In this document: positions 45,918 through 61,225 of the stretch, piece after piece | How positions within the stretch are numbered: the first letter of the stretch is position 1 | Layout: each line of letters opens with the position of its first letter | NCBI RefSeq assembly: GCF_049306965.1 | Contig: NC_133190.1 | Location: forward strand, 44,199,501-44,263,500 | Length of the DNA stretch: 64,000 nt | Direction: 5' to 3' | Origin: Danio rerio | Lineage: Eukaryota > Chordata > Actinopteri > Cypriniformes > Danionidae | The notes under the pieces: model-generated | Databases searched by the model: none | Seen by the model: only the letters and a program-made list of their open reading frames with translations | What the model was told of the DNA's origin: nothing | Program-made: the position numbers and the translations under genes

Positions 45918-45963
45918 AGACACACAGCTGGACTCTGATTCTGTGCTTTTCTGATGAACTGAA
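45847..45963 (-). CDS. NLR2 N-terminal peptide-repeat exon 3 (in frame)
   Basis: A 117-bp phase-2 exon: [19 protein letters not shown] and [10 protein letters not shown]. It holds an in-frame ATG at 45917 that could serve as start because everything upstream is out of frame. Confidence 0.7.
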
Positions 45964-46310
45964 CTAAAACAAACAGAAATAAAGGTTTAATTCTCAAAAT
46001 ATCATATTCCACAATTTACTGCACATATTAATGTATCTGTAAAAATCCTTACAAAAAGAACAATTTATGTAATTATTTTAAAACTTATTAAAGTTACAAT
46101 GTTCATACAGAAACTGTGAAGTTGAACTAACTACTTTCATGTGTCGTCCTACTGTATGAGCAACACTATATTTATATAGACATTATTGAAAAGATAAAAA
46201 ATAACGACCACAATAGTCAACAAACATTTTTCATATCTTTCATAAATTACTACTGATACTATTCTGAATACATAAACAGCCATACTCTAATTAAATATTA
46301 AATCATATAC

Positions 46311-46420
46311 CTGAGATCAGACTTTGTGTCTCCACTCTTAAAATGAATTGGTTGATCCATCGGTCACTCCTCATAGACACACAGCTGGACTCTGGATCTG
46401 GTCTCTTCTGATGAATTAAT
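46311..46420 (-). pseudogene. NLR2 N-terminal repeat exon, 110 bp, off frame
   Basis: Encodes [17 protein letters not shown], then leaves the family frame: 110 bp instead of 114, with the loss around the codons after MRSD. Joining it to 45847-45963 gives a TGA within that exon. It must be skipped or the transcript is non-coding. Confidence 0.65.
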
Positions 46421-46602
46421 CTATAACAAAGAGAGATGGTCATGTTTTGAGTTACTGAATTTTAATAAATAATTTATCTTAAATACATTTTAATCAACGC
46501 TTTAACATTTTAGTGATTAAATAGTTACAGAGAACATAGCACAAAGGCGTTTCATAGATGAGTATGAAACAATGTCATATAAATATAAGTTAAATGTTAT
46601 AC

Positions 46603-46711
46603 GTGAGATCAATCTGTATATCTTTACTCTTAATATAAATTGGATGATCCCTGGTCACTCCTCATAGACACACAGCTGGACTCTGGATCTGATCTCTTCT
46701 GATGAACAGAA
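46603..46711 (-). pseudogene. NLR2 N-terminal repeat exon, 109 bp, off frame
   Basis: Encodes [17 protein letters not shown], then shifts (five bases shorter than the 114-bp form) and meets TAA in the shifted frame. Its exon end is CTCAC/GTATAAC, where the related exons have CTCAG, so the donor is weaker. Confidence 0.65.
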
Positions 46712-46895
46712 CTATAACAGAAAATAACAGACCAATTTATCTTAATCACTTTAATATTAAAATAAAGTTAATAACGTTTTTAAAGAAGCTGTTTTATTTC
46801 CAACGGTAAACTATACATAATCTGGTCTGCATTTGTACATTAGCTTCACAGTAGTTTTCTTTCCTCTATTACTTGTGTAATTAAACTCAAAGTAC

Positions 46896-46944
46896 CTGCA
46901 TCCTGGAGAAAATGTTGGTCTCTGGATATTTGTGTGTCGTCCAT
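46896..46944 (-). pseudogene. NLR2 first coding exon with one-base deletion
   Basis: ATG at 46944, MDDTQISRD as in NLR1, then one base is missing relative to NLR1 (49 against 50 bp), so the exon ends in phase 1 while every downstream exon expects phase 2. Confidence 0.7.
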
Positions 46945-47290
46945 TATGAAACAGGATCTGATCTGCGCCACTGATTGCATAGAAAAGACAAATAAACAAT
47001 AGTTCAGCTGTTCGAGTACCGAGTGTCGATGAGCAGAAAATAAACCAGGTTAAAATACTTTAAAATGAACAATTTTACAAACATATCGAGAAATCACGTC
47101 TAAAATTCACAGGACGGTCTCAGAGCAAACTGCATTTCAAGGAGAAACACAAACTAGAGCAGGCTAACTCAAAATGTATTTTAGTTCAATAAGGTTTACG
47201 TAAACACTTTGATAAACATAATATATTAAACACATATAAATCATATTTACATTCTTACAAAAGTAAGAAGTCGCTGTTTCTCGTTTCACT

Positions 47291-47530
47291 CACCATCAAC
47301 TTGTTATAAACCGTAGGCCTGCGTTAAAACTGAATTGATGGAGTTATAATAATCCTCTGCCTTTCAAGTAGCTACACGTAACTAAACTCCTGGTTTGCTG
47401 TTATAAAAGTTCATATGAACTAGTGTGATGCGGCATAATGTAGACAAATAACGGATCGACTCGACGAATCAACTGCGTTCCCTTTGTATTTGTGACGTCG
47501 GGAGGGTGACGCCACATTACGCACAGTGGT
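47291..47530 (-). promoter_or_regulatory. Candidate NLR2 5' UTR exon and promoter region
   Basis: Collinear with 27387-27620: shared GTGAGTGAAAC donor context near 47290, AACGGATCGACTCGACG (47451-47467), and GGAGGGTGACG...GCACAGTGG. The CRE palindrome is changed to TGACGCCA. Confidence 0.4.
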
Positions 47531-47600
47531 TAGGCACAATTAACTAAAGTTAGGCATTCACTTCCAATTAAAGATTAAAAAAAGTTTCAGTTAGCCAAAC

Positions 47601-47627
47601 TATGGAAGCCCGTTCCCGCCACTGAAT
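47601..47627 (+). repeat. Left terminal inverted repeat of the integrase/HECT transposon
   Basis: 27 bp starting TATGGAAGCCCG, exact inverse of 57105-57131. CCAAAC directly precedes it. Confidence 0.92.
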
Positions 47628-47689
47628 AAAAAAAAGAAAAAGAATTAATAATAAAAAAAAAAATTAATGATAATATAAAGAAAATTTAA

Positions 47690-48104
47690 AAGTCAGAATT
47701 CTGAGTTAATAAGTCAGAATTCCGAGTTATAAAGTCAGAATTCTGAGTTATAAAGTCGCAATTCCGAGTTATAAAGTCAGAATTCCGAGTTATAAAGTCA
47801 GAATTCTGAGTTATTAAGTCGCAATTCCGAGTTATAAAGTCAAAATTCTGAGTTATAAAGTCGCAATTCCGAGTTATTAAGTCAGAATTCGGAGTTACAA
47901 AGTCGTAATTCCGAGTTATAAAGTCAGAATTCCGAGTTATAAAGTCGTAATTCTGAGTTATTAAGTCGCAATTCTGAGTAATTAAGTCGCAATTCCGAGT
48001 TATTAAGTCAGAATTCTGAGTTATAAAATCGTAATTCTGAGTTATTAAGTCGCAATTCTGAGTTATTATGTCAGAATTCTGAGTTTATATCTCGCAATTC
48101 AGAG
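47690..48104 (+). repeat. Left subterminal ~20-bp repeat array
   Basis: About 20 units of AAGTCAGAATTCTGAGTTAT and variants (AAGTCGCAATTCCGAGTTAT). Many units contain the palindrome CAGAATTCTG. The same units occur inverted at 56668-57044. Possible transposase-binding array; function inferred only from position. Confidence 0.85.
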
Positions 48105-48186
48105 AAAAAAGGCTTATCTGAGTCTTATCTGTATGGCATGGAAGTAGGTTACATCGCTGGACCTTCTTATGAAGGCTATAGCCTAA

Positions 48187-49471
48187 ATGGAAAAGATTAT
48201 AGAGGATTATTTTTGGTGCGGTTTTACTAATAGAGAAATCTTAATTTTATTGGAGGAATCACACAACATAAAGTTTAGTTTGCGGACTCTTGAGAGAACG
48301 TCATGTATGAATCAGTTGTGGCGGAAACGCAATAAAACAGACGAGGCCGACGTGGCACGTTTTATACACCAACAGCTACAGACATCGGGACGACAACATG
48401 GATATCGTTGGATGCACCAGAAATGTTGGCTTTCTGGCATTATTACAGACAGAGAAACTGTCCGTCAGTTGATGCGGCTGTTAGATGGACAGGGAGTTGA
48501 CCTGCGCGCTCGCGGTCGTCTGCGGCGACGCATGTATAACAGCCGCGGACCAAACTATGTTTGGCATATTGACGGGTACGACAAGTTGAAACCTTACGGA
48601 ATATGCATAAACGGATGCATTGATGGGTTTTCCAGAAAAATGATCTGGCTTGAAGCATACAAAACGAACAATGACCCACGAGTAATTGCGGGTTATTTCA
48701 TACAAGCTGTTGCTGAGAATAACGGATTTCCACATAGAATTCGCATTGACCATGGAACTGAAAATACGCATTTAGCAGATATGCAGACATTCTTCAGAGG
48801 CACTGCTAGTGCCGAATCTGTCACGCTTGGTCCAAGCACGGGGAACCAGAGAATTGAACGATGGTGGTCCACTTTGAGAAGTCAGTGCATACAATTTTGG
48901 ATGGATCATTTTGAACAGCTAAAAGAAGATGGGCACTTTGTTGATAGTTTCATTGATAAATCTCTCATCCAGTTTTGTTTCCAGCATTCTATACAGGTAA
49001 CATTTGGTTTACTATAGTTTATTTAATCATAAAAACAATATTGCCGTTAAAGATTAACTTAATATTTACATAGCCTACAATATGCAGTTTACAGTGTGTT
49101 TATTAATTTAATTTTGTTGCTTTTATTTTATAAAGGAAGAGCTTGATGAAATAGTCAGTGCCTGGAATTGCCACAGGATACGGCCAACTCACAATCCACG
49201 TGCTCCCAGTGGTCGACCTTCAATAATGTTTGCTGTTCCCAGCTTATATGGAGTGCAGAATTTCTTGCATCCAATTGAACAAACAAAGCTGAGTATTTGC
49301 AAAGAGGAGTGTTTAGTTAAAGACTACCCTTGTGATGAGGATGTCTTTCAACTGTGCGTAGAACTGATGGATGAACATAACCTTGCATTGTCAGATGATG
49401 TTTATGAAATTACAGACCTTTACCTTAAGCTTCGTGAACTAATCCTTGAAGGACTGGACTTGGATGACTAG
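48187..49471 (+). CDS. Transposon integrase (DDE/rve core, IS3EU-like)
   Basis: Two exons: 48187-48996 and 49136-49471, intron with CAG/GTAACA donor and TAAAG acceptor, phase 0; product about 381 residues. Residues ~1-40 (GFTNREILILLEESHNIKF) look like a helix-turn-helix. The catalytic core shows WHIDGYDK (first Asp), RIDHGTEN (second Asp) and NQRIERWW (Glu), with exactly 35 residues between the second Asp and the Glu, so the D,D35E triad is intact. The second exon (SAWNCHRIRPTHNPRAPSGRP, with an acidic tail ending GLDLDD) continues the frame and matches the usual end of the integrase core. It would cut and join the element's ends. Start chosen as the first ATG of the long frame; an upstream exon is possible. 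Confidence 0.88.
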
Positions 49472-51916
49472 ATGCACCATTGAGATCTTATCTACAACTT
49501 TCACTAGAAGGTAAAGGTATTGTACACACACACACATACACACACACATACACACACACACACACACACAATATTATCTGTGAGCATTATTTGAAACACT
49601 TCTATTGTGCTTTTTTCATGCAAGTCTCAAAAGAACTCTCTGAGGTTAAAATCTCTGCAATTCCCACTTTACTTTCACTGTGCTGTGTCTGTCTATCAAG
49701 ATAACAGGTGAGCAGGATTTATATTTCACTTTATTATTATTTGGCTTTAAACATGAATATGTTAATGAATTTTGTTACCATTATGCCCCAGACTCAAAAA
49801 GTCATTACATCTTTAATTATGAAACTGATAACAAGCCAGTTGTCTAAATGCCATAGTGTATAATTTAAGGGCATAATATTTAAATTGGGATTGCCACTGA
49901 CATGTCATATTTTTATATGAAAAAAATTCTATAAACAAAACATTAACACAATGCCATTATTGATACAACTGGAATTGTATTTTTTTCTGCATCACAGTTG
50001 TGTTACAACTTAGCTGCATTTAACAGACATGTCAAATAACATTGCTTTTTTATGTACTGGGGCACATAAACAGCATGCAAAATGCTCACAGCAAACAAAG
50101 AATAATTTTAAAACATGAATTCTTCGTTACTAATGAATGAATGACACATCTGATGTATCTTCTGTGCCACTGTGGCAATCGAAGGATGTATTTTATTGAT
50201 GCTGATTGTATTTGATTAGTAACAGCCCTATCTTCTAGGGTTATGGGATTAATGTACCTTTACTCTACATACTATAATGGAACAACTGTTTACATCCCAT
50301 CATTTTCATACACGCTTCAGGATCCCTTGTCTGTCAGACACAGTGCTCAAAGTACAGTAAATAACCTCTAATATAATTCTTTATGATGACACACAATCAC
50401 AGTGATGTTGCTTTGTGTTTTCAGAAGGAATGAATAATTTGTTCCAGACCATCCCATCCTCATGTGCAAAAGAAGGCCAGCAAACTTAGGTAGATGAGAT
50501 AATAAAAGTGCATCAAGATGCACTTCACACACAAAAAAAAACTTTTTTATGACTACTTTTTTAAATGACATCTTTCCCAACTACAGTAATGCACATTTTT
50601 GCATGATTTCAAACACTTTTGTGGTGCTCTATTAATACTTTTAGACCTAACCTGAATGCAATAGAAACAGAGGAAGTGAGTTTTAGAAGTATTTTGTTAC
50701 TCAAAAGTAAAATAATTTTGTTTAAACTGTAAAGCAATAGTACTGAAATTTTTCAAAATGTATAGAATTTTCATTTGTTTCACCTTAGGAATATAAAGGG
50801 GATGTATATTTAAAACATAAACTAAAGGGTTTAAATGGTAAACTGTCTGTATTTTGTGTTATACCTGAAATAAAGAACTGAATTTGTAATAGTATTTTTA
50901 TTATTAAATTTTCAACTTTGTAGTAGTACATTTTTGTTTCAAACAAATGCTCGAACAGTATTCCCAATGTTTTTCCTATACATGCTTAACGAACCTGTAA
51001 TCATTTTAACATGGTACACTGGCTGTCAGGTTTTGTGCACCACTACAGAGCTTTAAGTGAAATTGATTTTAAAAGTTCAAAGTTTTTTTTTAATTAAAGC
51101 AGACTTTGATGAGCAATTTATTTATTGGCCAATAAAAAATGCAATGCTGAAATGCAAAAATTTATATGGGCTGAATATAAACAAAAAAGTAAATTTAGTT
51201 ATGTTCTACTTAATTTGTTTGTTTAAATTCAGCCTAAACAATTTGTTTGCAACCACTTTTTGTAAATCCAATAAATCATTTTTTTTTCAGTGTAGTAGCC
51301 TACTCACTCCATCTTGAATTCTCAAAAAAACATGGCACAATATATGGAGGTTGTGTTGTTTAATGTATGAGTACTTAACATTACAATGTGGTACAAGAAA
51401 AAATAAAACAAACCACATTAAAACTATTTTAATAAAACAATGTTATAAAATTGTTATGTATTGTTGCAATAATGCAACACCCAACTGTATAGAAACACAA
51501 ACTTAAAAGGATAGTTCACCCAAAAATGAACTTGTCAATTTCCTCACTCCTTGAACTTGTCAAATAATGGTAGAGCGTGTACATGTATGAAAAAGGAACC
51601 ATTAAAACATTTGGACAGTTCCAAGCCTATTTGACTGAACAGTTGAAATTAACAATTTAATGATTTAACTCAAACATTTGGTTGCACCTATTTTTTTTTA
51701 ATCAAATCTCAATCATCAAAAAAAAAAAAACTCAATCATCAAAAATAATAAAGGTTGGTCTGCATTCAATGTAACCAGCAATATGTAAGTGCAAAATTAA
51801 AGGGAATGATTTACTTTCTGTATACAGTGTGAATTAACTGTATGAAGTGTAATAAGAATGACAGAAAACAATAGCTTGCATAGGAGCTGGCCACAACTCA
51901 GTTCCGACTAAATCCA
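49472..51916. other. Non-coding space between the convergent transposon genes
   Basis: AT-rich with a (CA)n tract at 49525-49570 and poly-A runs. Probably the 3' UTRs of both genes. No further gene was recognised. Confidence 0.5.
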
Positions 51917-56190
<4,274 letters not shown>

Positions 56191-56560
56191 CCTACAATGA
56201 TAGTTTTAAAAGGAAAACATAGTGAGGCTAGAGGCCAATATAAAGCCTAGACCGAGTATATAAGCCAGAAAACAAAATCCATGTACTTTTGTGGTTAGTA
56301 TACTGTACATAACAAAGCAAGCTTTGAATCCAAACCTAATTTTACTCCCTTTTGGTGCAATGTAAACTAGCCTACTGAATTGTCCATAAAAGCAACACGA
56401 CTACTATTCGAGGAAACCGCATGAGCCTGTAGGCTATGATACCACACACGCAAAACTTTCGGATTTTACACTCGCCAAAGGCTTCTATTATAACACGGCA
56501 TTTACTGTAACACTTCATATCGTAAATAATTATCATGCCAAATAGTAAATATGACCATAC

Positions 56561-56620
56561 CTTGGCGTCGCAGAAACGTTCAGCTGCTGGCGACAGGAAC
56601 TCTCGTAACGTAATATGAAA
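56561..56620 (-). other. Likely non-coding first exon of the HECT gene
   Basis: Minus-strand GACGCCAAG/GTATGG gives a good donor at 56560, upstream of the coding exon at 56116-56191. The 5' end is not defined but must lie before the subterminal array. Confidence 0.4.
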
Positions 56621-56667
56621 TGTCGTGAGAAATTGTCGAAATCAGAAGTCGAAATCAGAAGTCGAAA

Positions 56668-57044
56668 CTCAGAATTGCGACTGAATAACTCATAATTGGG
56701 ACTTCATAACTCAGAATTCTGACTTTATAACTCAGAATTCTGACTTTATAACTCGGAATTGCGACTTTATAACTCAGAATTCTGACTTTATAACTCGGAA
56801 TTGCGACTTTATAACTCAGAATTCTGACTTTATAACGCGGAATTGCGACTTTATAACTCAGAATTCTGACTTAATAACTCGGAATTCTGACTAAATAACT
56901 CGGAATTGCGACTTTGTAACTCAGAATTCTGACTAAATAACTCGGAATTGCGACTTTGTAACTCAGAATTCTGACTTAATAACTCGGAATTCTGACTTAA
57001 TAACTCGGAATTGTGACTTAATAACTCAGAATTCTGACTTTATA
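56668..57044 (-). repeat. Right subterminal ~20-bp repeat array
   Basis: About 18 units of ATAACTCAGAATTCTGACTT and variants (CGGAATTGCGACTT), the inverse of 47690-48104. Confidence 0.85.
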
Positions 57045-57104
57045 ATTTTTTTAAAAATAGTATTATATATATTTTTTTTTATATAAATTCTTAATTTTTT
57101 TATC

Positions 57105-57131
57105 ATTCAGTGGCGGGAACGGGCTTCCATA
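57105..57131 (-). repeat. Right terminal inverted repeat of the integrase/HECT transposon
   Basis: 27 bp ending GGGCTTCCATA, the exact inverse of 47601-47627. CCAAAC follows at 57132-57137. Confidence 0.92.
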
Positions 57132-57734
57132 CCAAACATAGTATAATGATCAGCGCTTGAAACATCATAATGTTGGGGAAAAAAGTTTGGAAATCACAAT
57201 AGTTGCCACTAGAGGGCGTTGAAGCTTAACGTTAGGCATATCCTGTAAACACACCCATAAACAAATGGGATCAAACTCTAAATCGTCGTAAAATGATACA
57301 AATACAGTTAAAATCACAAATATTTAAGTCCCAAAAGACTGAAACAATCTACATTTTTACTGTAACTTTTACAGTTTGGAGGGCGGAGGCGTCTAAAAGA
57401 TTGAAAAAAAACCTTTGGTGTTGAATGTACCAGTCTGTACTTCTGTTAAATGTCCACCAGATGGAGCCACAATCTTTTCTAAATACAGATTTTACCATAA
57501 AAATATATATAAACTTATAAACTTAAAAACGGTCAAATACACAATAAAAAAATATTCATCTCTTTTAAAGTATTAGGTGATTTGTCCTTTTATTTAAAAT
57601 TACATATAATTAAAATATTTTTGTGTGTAAATATATAATTTTAAAAACAATTAAAAGCATGATTTTTGATAATCAAAATACACTGTAAATAACTTTTTTG
57701 GTATTAACAACTTAGATTTTAATGAAATAAAATA

Positions 57735-58101
57735 AGGCTGCATGGTGGCGCAGTGGGTAGCACAATCACCTCACAGCAAGAAGGCCGCTGGTATGAGTCT
57801 ATGCTGGGTTTTTTGGCATTTCTGTGTAGAGTTTGCATATTCTCCCATGTGTTCGTGGGGGTTTCCTCCGGGTACTCCGGTTTCCCCCACAAGTCTAAAA
57901 GCATGTGGTAGGTGAATTGGGTAAGCTATATTGTCTGTAGTGAATGTGAGTGAATGATGTGTGGATGTTTCCCAGTGATGGGATGCAACTGAAAGGGCAT
58001 CCGCTGTGTAAAAAACATGTTGGATTAGTTGGCGGTTCATTCCGCTGTGGCGACCCCATATTAATAAAAGGAATAAGCCGAAAAGAAAATGAATGAATGA
58101 A
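57735..58101 (+). repeat. DANA/mermaid-like SINE
   Basis: A tRNA-like head (GCATGGTGGCGCAGTGGGTAG; box-B-like GGTATGAGTC), middle (TTTCCTCCGGGTACTCCGG) and tail (GGCGACCCCATATTAATAAA, ending in GAATGAATGA). A second copy sits at 59885-60252 by duplication. Confidence 0.85.
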
Positions 58102-58196
58102 ATTAAATACTCTCCAGCAGCAATACTGCTTTAATTTAATGAGTACAGTGAATCATAGTAAAAGTTTAGTATACATGTGTTAACTTAATAAGCTGA

Positions 58197-58307
58197 CAGC
58201 ATGGTGGCTCAGTGGTGAGCACTGTCGCCTCACAGCAAGAAGGTCACTGGTTCGAGACCCGGCTAGGTCAGTTGGCATTTCTGTGTGGAGTCTGTGTAGG
58301 CATGGGA
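58197..58307 (+). repeat. DANA-like SINE head fragment
   Basis: AGCATGGTGGCTCAGTGGTG, GGTTCGAGACCCGGC and TTTCTGTGTGGAGTCTG: only the tRNA-like head, directly followed by a TAACCGGTTTTAAGGTAT element. Paralogous copy at 60350-60453. Confidence 0.75.
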
Positions 58308-58857
58308 TGATAACCGGTTTTAAGGTATAGCGCAGTTTGGAAAAGTTACGGTTTTGACACCACTAAAATGGTTATACCGTTCCCAAGGTATATGCAGGTT
58401 TCCTTTAATGCATTTTTTATTTGTTGTAAATAAATCTGTGTTTTGGAAACAAATGATACAAATACAGTTCAAATCACAAATATTTAAGTCCCAAAAGACT
58501 GAAACAATCTACATTTTGACTGTAACTTTTACATTTTGGTCATTTTGGTTGTCTCTCGCTGGTCGATTTGTTTGGAGGGCGGAGGCGTCTAAAAGATTGA
58601 AAAAACCTTTGGTGTTGAATGTAACAGTCTGTACTTCTGTTAAATGTCCACCAGATGGAGCCACAATCTTTTCTAAATACATATCTTACCATAAAAAATA
58701 TATAAACTTAACGTGAATAAAGTTTTAAAATAATATTTAATAAACAGTGACTAAAGACCTGTGACCCGATGTGGAATAATTGATTCGGAGAACATACATG
58801 GTGGATATTGGCATGTCATTTAACTCAGACATGTCAAAGAAAGCTTTCAGTTGAGGA

Positions 58858-58925
58858 AACTCTCTCTCTCTCTCTCTCTTTCACTCTCCTAGTATCTTTC
58901 TCGGTCTCTTTTTCTCTCTCTCTAC
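58858..58925. repeat. CT-rich microsatellite
   Basis: (CT)n-rich tract in the presumed promoter or 5' UTR of the signal-peptide gene. Confidence 0.85.
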
Positions 58926-59089
58926 TCAGAGTATCGAGGTATTGCGCTCGACAGAGCATCTTACCACCTTTGAGTGACTCTCGCTGATTCTGCTGTTAAA
59001 TTCAGGAATATTATAAGCATCTCGCTGAATGTTCTCGCTGACCTGAAAGAGATCAGAAAGAACAGAAAGACCGGAGGAGTTTTACTACA

Positions 59090-59153
59090 ATGAAACGCAA
59101 ACTGATGCTGATGCTGCTCGCGCTCGGGCTGTCCTGCGTGCGCGCGCACAGAG
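59090..59153 (+). CDS. Signal-peptide first exon of an unidentified secreted/membrane protein
   Basis: ATG at 59090 opens MKRKLMLMLLALGLS, then CVRAHR, a typical n-region/h-region/c-region signal peptide with likely cleavage near Ala-His. The exon ends AGAG/GTAAG at 59153 in phase 1, the usual phase after signal-peptide exons of immunoglobulin-superfamily and MHC-type genes, which is why I suspect an immune surface receptor. It lies divergent to NLR2. The next exons are not seen before 64000; repeats fill the rest. It could also be a relic of a first exon. Confidence 0.55.
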
Positions 59154-59884
59154 GTAAGACAACAGCCTTTAACATGTATTTGCACATATCAATAAAATAT
59201 GACTGATTTATTATCCAAAAACAGATTTAACATAATAAAACAGTGGGTAAAATTTTATTAGTAGAATCTGTGAGGGTTTATAACATGACCATGAAGGGGC
59301 TGTGAATTCATCCTTGGTTCCAAAGAGTGATTTCGGATTGGTGGCAGTTTTGTGCAACTAAATGTCGCTACCTTTTAATAAAAGTTTGTGTTGTTTTTGC
59401 ACTTATCTGTTTACTTCACAACTTGGCAGCTTCTTCACGAGGAGTTTTAATAGTTATATTGTGATCAAATGCTGAATGTCTGATTTAAGATGATCTACTA
59501 ATCAAAATTCACATAGGATGCTGTGTGCCAGTGTTTTTGGGATACATTAGATATTTTTCCGATCACAATAGGAGTCATGATAGTATTGAGACTGTGTTTG
59601 AAGTTAAGAGAGTGTGTAGTTTTTTTGTTTTTTTTTAAACTGTGTTGCATCTGTGAAATGATAGAAAACCGGTCAAATACACAATAAAAAATTAATATTA
59701 TACATCTCTTTTAAATTATTAGGTGATAATTCCTTATTATTTAAAATAGACATATAATTAAAATATTTTTGTGTGTAAATATATATTTTAAAAAACAATT
59801 AAAAGCATGATGTTTGATTTTCAAAATACACTGTAAATAACTTTTTTTGGTATTAACAATTTAGATTTTAGTGAAATAAAATAA

Positions 59885-60252
59885 GGCTGCATGGTGGCGC
59901 AGTGGGTAGCACAATCACCTCACAGCAAGAAGGCCGCTGGTTCGAGTCTATGCTGGGTCTTTGGGCATTTCTGTGTAGAGTTTGCATGTTCTTCCTGTGT
60001 TGGTGTGGGTTTCCTCCCGGTGCTCTGGTTTTCGCCACAAGTCCGAAAATAGTTGGTACAGGTGAATTGGGTAAGCTAAATTGTCTGTAGTGAATGTAAG
60101 TGAATGATGTGTGGATGTTTCCCAGTGATGGGATGCAACTGAGAGGGCATCCGCTGTGTAAAAAGCATGTTGGATTAGTTGGCGGTTCATTCCGCTGTGG
60201 CGACCCCATATTAATAAAAGGAATAAGCCGAAAAGAAAATGAATGAATGAAA
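59885..60252 (+). repeat. DANA/mermaid-like SINE (duplicate)
   Basis: The same insertion as 57735-58101, carried by the tandem duplication; the head keeps GGTTCGAGTC, closer to a tRNA B box. Confidence 0.85.
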
Positions 60253-60349
60253 TTAAATACTCTCCAGCAGCAATACTGCTATAATTTAATGAAAGAGTAC
60301 AGTGAATCATAGTAAAAGTTTAGTATACATGTGTTAACTTAATAAGGTG

Positions 60350-60453
60350 ACAGCATGGTGGCTCAGTGGTTAGCACTGTCGCCTTACAGCAAGAAGGTCA
60401 CTGGTTCGAGACCCGGCTAGGTCAGTTGGCACTTCTGTGTGGAGTCTGTAGGC
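60350..60453 (+). repeat. DANA-like SINE head fragment (duplicate)
   Basis: Counterpart of 58197-58307: CAGCATGGTGGCTCAGTGG, GGTTCGAGACCCGGC. Confidence 0.75.
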
Positions 60454-61218
60454 ATGGGATGATAACCGGTTTTAAGGTATACCGCAGTTTGGAAAAGTTA
60501 CGGTTTTGATACCACTAAAATGGTTATACCGTTCCCAAGGTATATGCAGGTTTCCTTTAATGCATTTTTTATTTGTTGTAAATAAATCTGTGCTTTGGAA
60601 ACAAATGCAGAGAGCAGAAATCAATGATTTATTTCACATATTTAGCCTGAAATCTTTACTGTTCCAAAATATTACAAATGTTTCTCAAAATAAATTACAA
60701 TTATTTATTTGTTTGTTGGGCAACATAGTGGCGCAGTAGGTAGTGCTGTCCCTCACAGCAAGAAGGTCGCTGGGTTGCTTGTTTGAGCCTCGGCTCAGTT
60801 GGCGTTTCTGTGTGGAGTTTGCATGTTCTCCCAGTGTTGGCGTGGGTTTCCTCCGGGTGCTCCGGTTTCCCCCACAGTCCAAAGGCATGCGCTATAGGTG
60901 AATTGGGTAGGCTAAATTGTCTGTAGTGTGTGAATGAGTGGGTGTGGATGTTTCACAGAGATGGGTTGCGGCCGGAAGGGCATCCACTTCATAAAAACGT
61001 GCTGGATAAGTTGGCGGTTTACTCCGCTGTGGCGACCCCGGATTAATAAAGGGACTAAGCCGACAATGAATGAATGAAGGAATGAATGTGTGTTTTTTTG
61101 ATCCAGACATTTTAAAATAACTAATTTTAGAGCAGTAATCACAATACCGTAATACAGTAAAAAGTGGTATTTTTATCCAAGGTTATCATACCGTCAGAAA
61201 CTTATACCGGCCCATGAT
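60454..61218. mobile_element. DNA element with CATGGG/CCCATG ends, split by a SINE
   Basis: Left end GGCATGGGATGATAACCGG and right end CTTATACCGGCCCATG are inverted; the internal TAAGGTATACCGC is answered by GGTTATCATACCG. A DANA SINE (60717-61084) lies inside. The left part alone is also at 58308-58440. Confidence 0.55.
60717..61084 (+). repeat. DANA/mermaid-like SINE, full length
   Basis: GGGCAACATAGTGGCGCAGT head, TCCTCCGGGTGCTCCGGTTT middle, GGCGACCCCGGATTAATAAA tail and GAATGAATGAA end. Confidence 0.85.
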
Positions 61219-61225
61219 TAGAAGT

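Larger units (their letters stand above)
57291..58451 (+). repeat. Tandem duplication, unit 1 (short)
   Basis: Begins ATGATACAAATACAGTTAAA and ends GGAAACAAATG. It matches the outer parts of unit 2 (58452-60607) but lacks the middle ~960 bp, which in unit 2 contains the signal-peptide exon. The junction to unit 2 lies in shared AAATGATACAAATAC. Confidence 0.7.
58452..60607 (+). repeat. Tandem duplication, unit 2 (long)
   Basis: 2156 bp: its left 250 bp match 57291-57510, its right 940 bp match 57531-58451. The middle is unique here but paralogous to 27640-28480. Confidence 0.7.

Noticed and set aside
46311-46711. Idea that the 109- and 110-bp exons compensate each other (together a multiple of three)
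   Set aside because: The shifted frame of the first meets TAA before its end, and exon 1 is itself off by one, so inclusion of both does not restore coding.
47690-48104. CRISPR-like appearance of regularly spaced repeats
   Set aside because: Units are contiguous degenerate tandem repeats with no unique spacers, in a vertebrate genome, and mirrored at the other transposon end.
57735-61084. tRNA-gene-like A and B boxes
   Set aside because: They belong to SINE heads that are followed by SINE bodies and tails, not to functional tRNA genes.
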